The position numbers were made by a program, and so were the translations under genes. From JAEHDI01 sp035455185 (lineage in GTDB: Bacteria > Acidobacteriota > Terriglobia > Bryobacterales > Bryobacteraceae), in contig DATIFQ010000336.1 of NCBI GenBank assembly GCA_035455185.1, positions 1-30,878 of the forward strand: 30,878 bases of DNA, given 5' to 3'. The notes under the pieces are model-generated. The model was not told the DNA's origin and did not search any database. It was given only the letters and a program-made list of their open reading frames with translations. This document shows, one piece after another, positions 25,501-30,878 of this stretch (the stretch's first letter is position 1; each line of letters opens with the position of its first letter).

Positions 25501-25899
25501 CGCTGTCTCGGTAGAGATGAGCGGTGCCCCTGCCTCGACGGTCACAGAGGATGTCAGCTCACCGACGGCGAGATTGGCGTCGACCAGAACTATGGCGTTG
25601 GCCGAAAGCACGATCCCTTCGCTTACGAATTTCCTGAAACCCGACGCTTCCGCGGTCACGGAATAGGTACCGGGCTGAAGATAGCCAGTCTCGTAAGCTC
25701 CGGTATCACTCGTAACAACCGTCCTCGAGATGTTGGTTCCCGTATTGGTCACGACGACGTTGACCTTCGGAATGGCGGCACCGGTCGGATCCAGCACCCT
25801 GCCACGGATCACACCGAAGGTAGTTTGCGCCCACGTCGCCCCTGCGATGAGCAGGCCGAGAGCGACGAGCGTTAATAGACATCGCTTTCGCTGAAACAT
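22594..25899 (-). CDS. Oar-like TonB-dependent receptor, complete
   Basis: A 1101-aa outer-membrane receptor of usual length. The signal peptide covers residues 1-24 (LLTLVALGLLIAGATWAQ). A carboxypeptidase-regulatory-like domain spans about 27-112 (GVIRGRVLDPTGAAIPKVNV, GTYSVTAEASGFRKF). The plug spans about 115-240 and includes VNNFTVDGITTNSVLYG and GVITKGGGNEVHGSAFWYY. The barrel runs to the C-terminus, which ends in RFGLRLDF with the terminal Phe needed for outer-membrane insertion. The ligand is unknown; no SusD partner is nearby, as is common in acidobacteria. AAGGGGG lies about 4 bases before the ATG at 25899. It is convergent with the unknown exported protein and divergent from a small membrane protein. 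Compared with the left receptor it lacks an adjacent regulator. Confidence 0.96.
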   Translation of the reverse strand: MFQRKRCLLTLVALGLLIAGATWAQTTFGVIRGRVLDPTGAAIPKVNVVVTNTGTNISRTVVTSDTGAYETGYLQPGTYSVTAEASGFRKFVSEGIVLSANAIVLVDANLAVGELTSSVTVEAGAPLISTETATVTDVKTQEQYLKAPMNVRGNWDSFLFNFMSLVPGVQPMGTGFSISFSGSRYTVNNFTVDGITTNSVLYGNIVGPANPSMDFIQEVKVDVSGTSAEFGAPGYVGVITKGGGNEVHGSAFWYYNSAGFNARNPFANRVGFAVLNDYGFTVTGPVFKNKTFFSGGLEGFNQHTAALFNLSLPTDRMRAGDFSVLKDSAGKLMSVTIKNPLTGLPFENNKIPASLLNSAALKTQERFYPHVNFGDPDMVVSNFRDQAKQTLRKEQIDIRIDHQFSSKNSFFGRFDAMRAPNGTWEGNLPTVGPRVQRRQTRNLILSDTHTFSPTVINEFRYGLIRGYNPYSGPVDGPTVVKEMGLTNLPADLPQLQAIPIVNISNFQTISQIDYQRGAERVDQWQDNLSVIRGRHTLKMGGEVWRNYGQNFGQSPSRAYGSVSFTGNYTGYSYADFMFGIPRSASRVSAGFVLLTSTNWDKFLFFQDDFKVNPRLTLNFGIRYELNPPYVEEKDRIFSFNPYTGKMVVPNEQAKAALFSGFVASNLVPIITAKEAGLPERTLAYTDKDNLAPRFGFAYKLTSDNKTVLRGGFGFFYDTYTAALWRSMVGGPYNGSESSPINAVTNGQALWMWPDMFPRVLSQAGTASLSGQDPNTAVPYTEQWSVTLEREIGNMGLRAAYVGSKTHQLLASRNLNQLVPSTTPYSASRRPYPQLSSAGWRENMLNAYYNGLTLSAERKYKAGLQYQVGYTWAKNLTDSHDDWEAGWGAQNAYDYRPEWADNAYTRRHRFVFNSIWDLPVGKNQKFLREGVLSHIIGGWSISTFGVLQTGRYFSPAFSTYDPANTGTSGGRPDRIGNGNLSDPTIAMWFDKNAFRVPGDMDGNGTPDVQVGRFGNSGVNVLRGPGTRSMNAGFFKAFRLREKWRLQAEATFTNVFNHPNFGIPNSTINSGAGGLITQTQNQQYSAHEGSGERTTRFGLRLDF

Positions 25900-25999
25900 A
25901 AAACCCCCTTGCTGTTAGACTCTAAAGCCGACGACCAAGCTGATCGAGTGCAGCAGCCAGTTAACCTGAGTACCCTTTTTTGGCCTTTCGGGCGGCCTC

Positions 26000-26008
26000 A
26001 GTATACCA
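26000..26008 (-). promoter_or_regulatory. Extended -10 promoter candidate for the second receptor
   Basis: On the minus strand the sequence is TGGTATACT, a TG one base before TATACT (5 of 6 matches). There is no convincing -35 box. Transcription would start near 25993 and give a leader of about 95 nt before the ATG at 25899. Confidence 0.35.
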
Positions 26009-26134
26009 CCAGCGGCCTGTTCTGGAGCCGTAAAATGAGATCCTTTTTCCTGAATCCGCGCATGGACCACCCCGGCGGACCTGGCAGCACAAGGACGAGT
26101 GGCGGGCGGCAGTATCATAGTCCCGGAGGGAGTC

Positions 26135-26413
26135 ATGGCGATCTCTCGAAAAACCGTCTGCATCACCTGGGTCGCGCTAGGGTTCGGGTTGGTCATCGCT
26201 GGCGGCCTCACGTCGTTGTACGTCCTGCCGGCGATCCGGCAGGTATCCGAGCGCATCCCGCTCAGCCTGCTGTCGGTCGTGGCGGTCCTCGCCGGGATCT
26301 TTTTGATCGTGAGGTTCGCGCTGAAGTTGGAGGATGTGGGTGGACCGGCCCAGGAAATCCACATACCCGGACTAGACACTGACGTGCGATCGACCGGGCA
26401 GTCAGCGAAATGA
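26135..26413 (+). CDS. Small two-helix membrane protein
   Basis: A 92-aa protein with two membrane segments (about residues 8-32, VCITWVALGFGLVIAGGLTS, and 44-62, PLSLLSVVAVLAGIFLIVRF). A polar C-terminal tail follows (KLEDVGGPAQEIHIPGLDTD). CGGAGGG lies 4 bases before ATG 26135. I do not recognise a family. It is divergent from the second receptor. The following 298 bp (26414-26711) hold no gene; a TACAAT box at 26527 with a poor -35 is the only promoter-like element seen there. Confidence 0.68.
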   Translation: MAISRKTVCITWVALGFGLVIAGGLTSLYVLPAIRQVSERIPLSLLSVVAVLAGIFLIVRFALKLEDVGGPAQEIHIPGLDTDVRSTGQSAK

Positions 26414-26711
26414 CTAGGAACTGCGCGTTTGATCGTGAAGATGGAGGCGCTGCTGGTTCCTGCGACCCCATCGTGACCGCCTGGACCAGCCAGTAAAGAA
26501 CCGGTTCCAGAGGAGGCGGTTGGGTGTACAATCGACGCTGGTCAGGAAAGCCGTAACGGAGATCCGGGTTAATTCACTTGTTGACGAGGAGCGAGTAATT
26601 GACGGGAGTTCCTTCGCCGTTTTTTGGGTGCTGCCGTCAGGGCGGAGGGTCGTGGAGATAGTTCAGGCACGCCGGCAGTCCGGCTGATGCTGTTACGGAA
26701 GGGAGGTTTTC

Positions 26712-27146
26712 ATGGCCAAGATTAACGCGAGCCGCGTTCTCCTGGGTGGCTTGTTGGCTGGAATCGTGATCAACCTGTTCGAGTTCGTTTCGAATGCGGT
26801 GATTTTCAAGGATGACATCGCCGCAGCCATGGCTGCGCTGAACAAAACCATGGACATGAGCGGCGGCACCATGGCAATCTACGTCTGCTGGGCCTTTCTG
26901 ATCGGGATCGTGGCGGTCTGGCTCTACGCCGCCATACGGCCCCGATTCGGTGCGGGCCTAGTGACGGCTGTCAAGACCGGCCTAGTAATGTGGGTCCTGG
27001 TCGCTGTGCAGACGACCATCAGTTTCGCGCCCATGGGTCTGTTTCCTCGCCGGCTGATGGCCATCGGTCTTGTCATCAGCCTGGTGGAGTTGGTGCTCGC
27101 CACAGTGCTTGGAGCCTGGTTGTACAAGGAGGAAGCGGCAACTTAA
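26712..27146 (+). CDS. Four-helix membrane protein of unknown function
   Basis: A 144-aa protein with four predicted membrane segments: about residues 9-29 (VLLGGLLAGIVINLFEFVS), 53-76 (MAIYVCWAFLIGIVAVWLYA), 82-105 and 115-137 (LMAIGLVISLVELVLATVLG). The start MAKINASRVLLGGLLAGIV is typical of a group of small hypothetical membrane proteins that recur in acidobacteria and proteobacteria; no function is established that I know of. GGGAGG lies 6-7 bases before the ATG. It appears to be a single-gene unit. Confidence 0.82.
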   Translation: MAKINASRVLLGGLLAGIVINLFEFVSNAVIFKDDIAAAMAALNKTMDMSGGTMAIYVCWAFLIGIVAVWLYAAIRPRFGAGLVTAVKTGLVMWVLVAVQTTISFAPMGLFPRRLMAIGLVISLVELVLATVLGAWLYKEEAAT

Positions 27147-27485
27147 GAATCGGGTCGTGTAGACTCGCATATCAGATCGATGGCCCTGCGGGTTGACGTG
27201 GCGTTTCAGGCTTGGCGGTCTCGTTCGACCCAGATAGAATCGTTCTTTTCTTAACACGACCGGTTACAATGCTTCCTTCCACCGGGAAAGGAGGCCAGAC
27301 GCGATCTGTGAGACGAAGATCAGCCCCCGTTTGTGGCTTCAGGGCGGTGGCATATGAAGAGAGAAACCCCACCGTCGCTTCCTCTCGCGTGTCAAAATAT
27401 CACCTGCCCGCCAACGGCTCCAGGCTCAGCTCGATAGTCAGACCCGCTTGCCCCTGTCAGCCCGGGCCGCCTGGCCCTCCGTCCG
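27147..27485. other. Intergenic stretch without a recognised gene
   Basis: A plus-strand frame of 113 codons crosses this stretch (27212-27553), but it is Pro/Arg/Ser-rich, lacks a ribosome-binding site and runs antisense into the small membrane protein gene. I see no RNA gene, repeat or convincing promoter. Confidence 0.5.
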
Positions 27486-27668
27486 TCATTCCTTCCAGAT
27501 GCTCCAGATCCAGACGGCTGCCGGCACCAGCGCGACCATCATCGTCAAGATGACCACCTGGATTTTCTTAGTCTTCTCCGCCCCATGCAACTCCTGGATC
27601 TCCATGAAGGACACCCCGAGATAAAAGCCGGCGCAGAAGATCGTCGCTGCGACCAGCAGCTCCTTAAT
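27486..27668 (-). CDS. Small membrane protein, apparent ATT start codon
   Basis: A 60-aa minus-strand frame with two membrane segments (about residues 4-20, LLVAATIFCAGFYLGVS, and 37-58, IQVVILTMMVALVPAAVWIW) separated by a charged loop (EIQELHGAEKTKK). No ATG, GTG or TTG precedes the first segment. Instead ATT 27668 lies exactly 7 bases after AGGAAG, ideal spacing for initiation, and the protein reads I-K-E-L-L-V from there. Starts at GTG or ATG further in would destroy the first helix. ATT is a known but rare start codon (infC). CTG codons 4 and 5 after AAGGAG are a less well-spaced alternative. It lies 52 bp downstream of the M48-like gene on the same strand and is probably its operon partner. 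The family is unknown. Confidence 0.5.
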   Translation of the reverse strand: MKELLVAATIFCAGFYLGVSFMEIQELHGAEKTKKIQVVILTMMVALVPAAVWIWSIWKE

Positions 27669-27720
27669 AGGCCTACTTCCTGTCCGAAAGGATTGTCGGC
27701 CCGAGCGAGCCCGCCGTCCC

Positions 27721-28908
27721 TCACTCCCGCGCCTGTCTCGGCTCCCGCACGAGGGGCGCGGACGGCGGGAGGTGGGGGTGGACGATCAGTTTATAGAGAG
27801 AGCAGGACGGCTGCACGGACGGGACGCTGCATGCCTCCACCAGGTTATCGTAGATCGTGTCAATCCGCGTGTTGAACGACTTGTGTGCGTCGGCAGCAAT
27901 CTGATCCTCAAACTGCGTCGTCAGCGCGGCCCGTCCGGTCGCCATAGCCAGTTTCGCCAGCGTTCCAGATCCGGCGTACGGATCGTACCCCGCCGCCAGC
28001 GTCAGCATAGTGCCCCAAATGTCGGCATCGAACTCACGATTGGTTGGCACGAAATCGAGCTTTCCGGTCCGCTGCTGGTAGGTGTGGCCGAGCTCATGCG
28101 CGAGCGCCCAAGCCAGTTCGCTCGGCGAGTCGCTGATCAGCTCCGAGAGCCCAAGAGTCACGCCGATCTCGTCTCCCCGGCGCGCATAGGCGTTGACTTC
28201 CTTGTCGTAGAGGATCTTGAGCTGAACAGGCCAGGTGATGGCTCCGAGTTGCTTCGCACCGTCTTCCACCTGTTTAAACACATACCAGATCCGGTCCCAG
28301 TGCGAGATGGGCCAGGCGAGTGCACCCGGTGGTAGAGCGGAGAGCGTCCCAGAGGCATCCCCATTGAGGGACCATGCGACGAACAGATCCGGGGTGCCAG
28401 TGATCTTCAAAACGCCATCAAAGTCCCGATCTCTCAGGTGCGGAAACTTCTGCCAGATGTTAAATGTCGTGTGACCAAATGAGGCCACTGAGACGTCGGT
28501 GGGGCCACCGATCACCAGCCCCTCCGAGTCGTAGACCGTCAGTCGAACGGTGACCGGAACAGAGTAGACGTTCGCCAGCGCGACCCCGACAAACCTGTTC
28601 GCGGCCGATGTGTACACCGGGGTGGGCAGAGTCGGCTGTGCGGTGATTTCCTGCTGCGGGACACCGTTGGCGATCGCCCGGAACGCGACAGTCGCCTGCA
28701 CTGGAACCGAACACGCTGCGACCGCCCACCCCGAAACGACCGTCTCGGAGGCGATCCGGCCGTGGCGCTTAGACCGCCTGAGGCAAACGCCGCCCTCTAC
28801 CCGTACCCCCGTCACACCCTTTTCACCTCCGGGGGTGCTCTGCCCCCCGTCGAGCCAGAATTTCCGCCTGACAATGTCGGCCGTCTCTGAGCGCCGGGCG
28901 AGAGTCAT
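27721..28908 (-). CDS. M48-like zinc metalloprotease
   Basis: A 395-aa protein. The zinc site is H271-E-L-G-H275 in AWALAHELGHTYQQR, with the third ligand E292 in NREFDADIW, the E-x-x-A-D pattern of M48 peptidases. Residues about 95-190 form a beta-rich domain (RFVGVALANVYSVPVTVRLT, DLFVAWSLNGD) that recurs in secreted Solibacter-type proteins. The N-terminal 75 residues are basic and lack a good signal peptide, although WAVAACSVPVQA at about 61-72 could be a remnant. ATG 28908 is chosen because CAGGAG lies 9 bases upstream; the frame is open to 29061, but the extra 51 residues look non-coding. It may act in the periplasm or outside on proteins; the target is unknown. A small membrane protein gene follows. 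Confidence 0.78.
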   Translation of the reverse strand: MTLARRSETADIVRRKFWLDGGQSTPGGEKGVTGVRVEGGVCLRRSKRHGRIASETVVSGWAVAACSVPVQATVAFRAIANGVPQQEITAQPTLPTPVYTSAANRFVGVALANVYSVPVTVRLTVYDSEGLVIGGPTDVSVASFGHTTFNIWQKFPHLRDRDFDGVLKITGTPDLFVAWSLNGDASGTLSALPPGALAWPISHWDRIWYVFKQVEDGAKQLGAITWPVQLKILYDKEVNAYARRGDEIGVTLGLSELISDSPSELAWALAHELGHTYQQRTGKLDFVPTNREFDADIWGTMLTLAAGYDPYAGSGTLAKLAMATGRAALTTQFEDQIAADAHKSFNTRIDTIYDNLVEACSVPSVQPSCSLYKLIVHPHLPPSAPLVREPRQARE

Positions 28909-29132
28909 CCGAAGGCACTCCTGTTGGGCGGACTTCGTTTGGCGGAACACACCATCGCCCTGCGGTGCCGGCGACTGCATAGGGCGCGGTGGGGCAGCAA
29001 ACCGGGGAACGCAACTAGGGCGATCGGAGAGGTATATGAGAACTCGTTTGAAATGATGCACTTCCTAGGGCGTCAATGCCCAGACGACGTAGCTTTGGTC
29101 CCGTCCCAGGGTCGCCGGTGATCAACAATTCC
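28909..29132. other. Intergenic stretch upstream of the M48-like gene
   Basis: This part of the divergent spacer holds the probable leader of the M48-like gene. Its minus frame is open but compositionally unlike protein. An octamer CTAGGGCG occurs twice (near 29014 and 29066). No RNA gene is seen. Confidence 0.4.
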
Positions 29133-29161
29133 GATTGACGCTGGGAACCGGCAGGTGTAGC
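29133..29161 (+). promoter_or_regulatory. Sigma70-like promoter of the PilZ gene
   Basis: TTGACG (29133-29138, 5 of 6 matches) and TAGCAT (29156-29161, 4 of 6) are 17 bases apart. Transcription would start near 29168, with a leader of about 130 nt to the ATG at 29300. Confidence 0.55.
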
Positions 29162-29299
29162 ATAAAAGCTGTCTCGGGAGTACAAGTCGAACGACTGAAT
29201 CCCAACAGGTAAGTTGACTCGAGACAAGGCATCTCCTTCCGAACTGAACCGGCCTTCTTAGGAGCCTTCGATCAGTTCCTCACACTACTTTGAGCTGTG

Positions 29300-29629
29300 A
29301 TGATTTCTGTCCGGCCGGCTCGGTTTCCGATCGTCCGTGAGGTCCGTTACAAGGTGATAAATTCGAAGGGCGCCGTCGAAATCGGCACCGGCGAGACGAT
29401 CAACATCAGCAGTACGGGAGTGTTGTTCAACGCGCAAGCACCTTTGCGTCCAGGCAAGCGGATCGAGCTTTCCATCAGTTGGCCGGCCCAACTCGACGGG
29501 AAGCACGGCCTGAAACTGGTGGCGCGCGGCCGCATTGTACGCTGCGAGGGCACAAACGTTGCCCTGGAGATCGAGAATCACGAATTCCGGACCGTCGGCC
29601 GGGGCCTGGGCGCACTAGCAGGAATCTGA
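29300..29629 (+). CDS. Stand-alone PilZ-domain protein
   Basis: A 109-aa protein that is a PilZ domain alone. The N-terminal part has basic residues (RPARFPIVREVRYKV); the domain continues with GETINISSTGVLFNAQAPL, equivalent to the N-x-S-x-x-G part of the c-di-GMP site, then IELSISWPAQLDG and ends in the family-typical HEFRTVGRG. The first part of the c-di-GMP motif, R-x-x-x-R, is visible only as R9-x-x-x-x-R14, one residue too far, so binding is likely degenerate. Many such proteins occur in acidobacteria. A GTG at 29297 directly precedes the ATG. The ribosome-binding site is weak. Confidence 0.85.
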   Translation: MISVRPARFPIVREVRYKVINSKGAVEIGTGETINISSTGVLFNAQAPLRPGKRIELSISWPAQLDGKHGLKLVARGRIVRCEGTNVALEIENHEFRTVGRGLGALAGI

Positions 29630-30038
29630 TCGCCCCGACCTCAGGTAGACCACCCAAGTCCAAGAACGAAAACAGGGTGGAGCCTTTCTGCCCCGTCTTT
29701 CACGTTTCTGGACCCGATTCGGGGCTAGCAAAGAAAGATGTATCTCTCCACGTCTTCTTTCTTCAGTAATGCAGCTCGGTCGTGAGTGGGATCGGGTTTT
29801 CAAGTGCTTTTGGAACAGTCGGACAAACTTTTTTCGATCCGGGACCGGGGGTGGGCCAATGGTAAGGCAGCCTGGCGGCGGCAGGAAATGGAAAAGAGGC
29901 GACCGGGGTGCGTCCGATGGCCTCTTGGGAGTAGGGCGTCTCTCGACGACCACGGGCGAACCTGCCCAAAAAGATAAGAGTATCCCCCGAAGCATCCCCA
30001 CACCTTTTTTCCTGTTCTGCAAAGTCTTTTGGAACGAT
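29630..30038. other. Intergenic stretch between PilZ gene and tRNA 3' fragment
   Basis: About 400 bp with no supported gene. Several frames of 60-220 codons cross it on both strands but none has a ribosome-binding site or a domain. The phrase CTTTTGGAAC occurs twice (near 29808 and 30026), the second copy adjoining the tRNA end. Confidence 0.45.
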
Positions 30039-30067
30039 TGGTGAGCCGGCCGGGACTCGAACCCGGG
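30039..30067 (-). tRNA. tRNA 3' fragment (T arm, acceptor strand and encoded CCA)
   Basis: On the minus strand CCGGG-TTCGAGT-CCCGG forms a perfect 5-bp T stem with the canonical 7-base loop, followed by the 7-base acceptor strand CCGGCTC, discriminator A and encoded CCA ending at 30039. The matching 5' acceptor strand GAGCCGG is absent upstream on that strand, and no D arm or complete anticodon arm is found. It is therefore a 3' fragment, the usual remnant of an integrase attachment site in a tRNA gene. The tRNA identity cannot be given. Confidence 0.8.
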
Positions 30068-30105
30068 CGGCCCATTGAACCCACGCAACTTACTGATTCC
30101 ACGTT

Positions 30106-30133
30106 CCGCCAAAACCGCCAAAACCGCACCAAA
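30106..30133. repeat. Tandem CCGCCAAAA repeats beside the tRNA fragment
   Basis: Two perfect copies of CCGCCAAAA (30106-30114 and 30115-30123) are followed by an imperfect third (CCGCACCAAA). They lie about 40 bp inside the predicted element end, where integrase arm-type sites are often found. Confidence 0.5.
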
Positions 30134-30144
30134 CGCCGAACGGA

Positions 30145-30164
30145 GGTACACGGCGGGTACACGG
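30145..30164. repeat. Direct repeat GGTACACGG
   Basis: Two perfect 9-bp copies (30145-30153 and 30156-30164) with an 11-bp period, close to one DNA helical turn. This could be a binding site for integrase or excisionase; this is inferred only from spacing and position. Confidence 0.45.
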
Positions 30165-30235
30165 AGACAAAAATGAGAGATGAATATCCGAAATCTACGA
30201 GACGCCGTGCGGGCTCGCCGGCCGCGTGTGACTCT

Positions 30236-30251
30236 CTGTCCGTCCGGACAG
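30236..30251. promoter_or_regulatory. 16-bp palindrome upstream of the element's first gene
   Basis: CTGTCCG-TC-CGGACAG has perfect 7-bp arms around 2 bases, 22 bp before the ATG at 30274. It is a likely operator for the phage-like genes. Confidence 0.45.
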
Positions 30252-30273
30252 TCAGCCCGACAGGAGTAACCCA

Positions 30274-30531
30274 ATGACCAAAACAACCCCAGCCCACATG
30301 CAGACCGACACGGCCGGCAATCTCCTCGCGTCCGTCCGCCGCGATCTGGGCATCGAGTTCGATCTCATCGGCCAAGATCTCGACTGCTTCCAGGACCTCC
30401 AGGCGCTCCGAGGGATAATGTGCAGGCTCCATGAGCTGATCAACCGGATCATCAGGATCGAATTTGCCTTCCAGTCGGGATGTCACTCGGACCAACGTCC
30501 GGACTCGAAAGGACCCAACCTATGCCAATGA
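30274..30531 (+). CDS. Small protein of the integrated element, unknown function
   Basis: An 85-aa protein of no recognised family. The middle is helical and acidic (LLASVRRDLGIEFDLIGQ, DLDCFQDLQAL) and the tail is polar. The ribosome-binding site AGGAG lies 8 bases before ATG 30274. Its end overlaps the next gene by 10 bp, so the two are translationally coupled. Location next to a tRNA-end attachment site and a phage-like neighbour points to a mobile element gene. Confidence 0.6.
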   Translation: MTKTTPAHMQTDTAGNLLASVRRDLGIEFDLIGQDLDCFQDLQALRGIMCRLHELINRIIRIEFAFQSGCHSDQRPDSKGPNLCQ

Positions 30532-30878
30532 AATGTTCAGTTTGCACCAGCCCCAATCGTTCCGAGGTCGACATACTGCTGGTCCGAAACGACTCCAACC
30601 GCCGCATCGCGTCGCAATACGGTCTCACCGAAGCGTCGCTGCGTCGGCACAAGTCCGGCCACCTCCCTAAAGAGCTGACCCGAGCTACAGAGGTTGCCGA
30701 ACTGGTCCGGGCTGACACCCTGCTCGACCGGGTGCGCGCGCTGTGCATCCGGTCCGAGAACCTGCTGACGGAGAGCGAAGAGATCCTTGCTGACGCCCGC
30801 AAATCGAAACAGACGGCGGACGCACTGAACGCCATCCGTACCGCCGCGGTGGCAGCCAGGGAGCTAAGGGCTCAGTTC
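30522..30878 (+). CDS. Phage-like helix-turn-helix protein, partial (runs off right edge)
   Basis: The frame is open from ATG 30522 to the right edge (119 codons). The N-terminus has a C-x-x-C pair (MKCSVCTSP), followed by a helix-turn-helix-like stretch (RRIASQYGLTEASLRRH, then KSGHLPKEL). The rest is helical with repeated Leu and Ala (LLTESEEILADARKSKQTAD, ALNAIRTAA). This layout resembles small proteins encoded just before the large terminase gene in prophages, so a terminase small subunit-like role is possible but unproven. AAAGGA lies 8 bases before ATG 30522; a second ATG at 30528 overlaps the previous stop as ATGA. Confidence 0.6.
   Translation, partial: MPMKCSVCTSPNRSEVDILLVRNDSNRRIASQYGLTEASLRRHKSGHLPKELTRATEVAELVRADTLLDRVRALCIRSENLLTESEEILADARKSKQTADALNAIRTAAVAARELRAQF

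Noticed and set aside
27212..27553. Plus-strand frame of 113 codons
   Set aside because: It is Pro/Ser/Arg-rich, lacks a ribosome-binding site and runs antisense over the better supported small membrane protein.
30039..30105. Complete tRNA or tmRNA gene
   Set aside because: Only the T arm and acceptor 3' strand are present. The matching 5' strand GAGCCGG is absent, and the T loop TTCGAGT differs from the usual tmRNA loop.
29615..30286. Minus-strand frame of 223 codons over the tRNA fragment
   Set aside because: Part of it is simply the translation of the tRNA 3' end, and it lacks a ribosome-binding site and domain.

Overview
The window looks like chromosomal DNA of an acidobacterium of the Solibacter/Bryobacter kind (class Terriglobia). 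It is GC-rich. It carries two large Oar-like TonB-dependent receptors with carboxypeptidase-regulatory N-terminal domains, a serine hydrolase fused to a C-terminal module of the type expanded in Solibacter (TIGR03437-like), a stand-alone PilZ protein and several Tat- or Sec-exported sugar-related enzymes. The taxonomic call is inference from gene content; no rRNA gene is present.

Layout. 1-2405 (-): Oar-like receptor, C-terminus cut off by the left edge; divergent from it, 2756-3820 (+), a LacI-type repressor. The receptor promoter (TTGACA-N17-TATGCT) has an 18-bp palindrome just past the predicted transcription start. 3920-7616 (+): cupin, orphan ribbon-helix-helix regulator behind a 17-bp palindrome, secreted BsuPI-domain protein, Tat-exported Gfo/Idh/MocA oxidoreductase. 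15302-7677 (-): a compact four-gene operon with its own sigma70-like promoter: heparinase II/III-like lyase, an adenylation-carrier-thioesterase protein (ATGA overlap), a URO-D/MtaA-like protein and a serine hydrolase (20-bp overlap). 15428-20362 (+): small membrane protein, TonB, selD, CehA/McbA-type PHP metallohydrolase, GH88/105-like hydrolase. 20577-22517 (+): CHRD-domain and unknown secreted proteins with twin palindromes between them. 25899-22594 (-): second, complete Oar-like receptor. 26135-27146 (+): two small membrane proteins. 28908-27486 (-): M48-like metalloprotease and a small membrane protein that seems to use an ATT start. 29300-29629 (+): PilZ protein. 30039 to the right edge: 3' end of a tRNA with encoded CCA, repeats, then two overlapping small genes of phage-like character, read as the left end of an integrated element.

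Most notable: selD is itself a selenoprotein gene. An in-frame TGA occupies the catalytic Cys position (U-x-x-K), followed by a hairpin matching a bacterial SECIS element; conventional gene calling would lose the N-terminus. The heparinase-like / A-T-TE / URO-D-like / serine-hydrolase operon is the best candidate for an undescribed system: a one-module NRPS-like synthetase whose thioesterase has Cys instead of Ser as nucleophile, tied to carbohydrate-active genes.

How the genes may work together (inference): the receptors and TonB import bulky substrates, the LacI repressor controls one receptor, and the lyase-like protein, GH88/105 hydrolase and Gfo/Idh/MocA enzyme could process an acidic polysaccharide. 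The selD gene sits within the TonB-to-hydrolase run with gaps of 16-19 bp and is probably co-transcribed.
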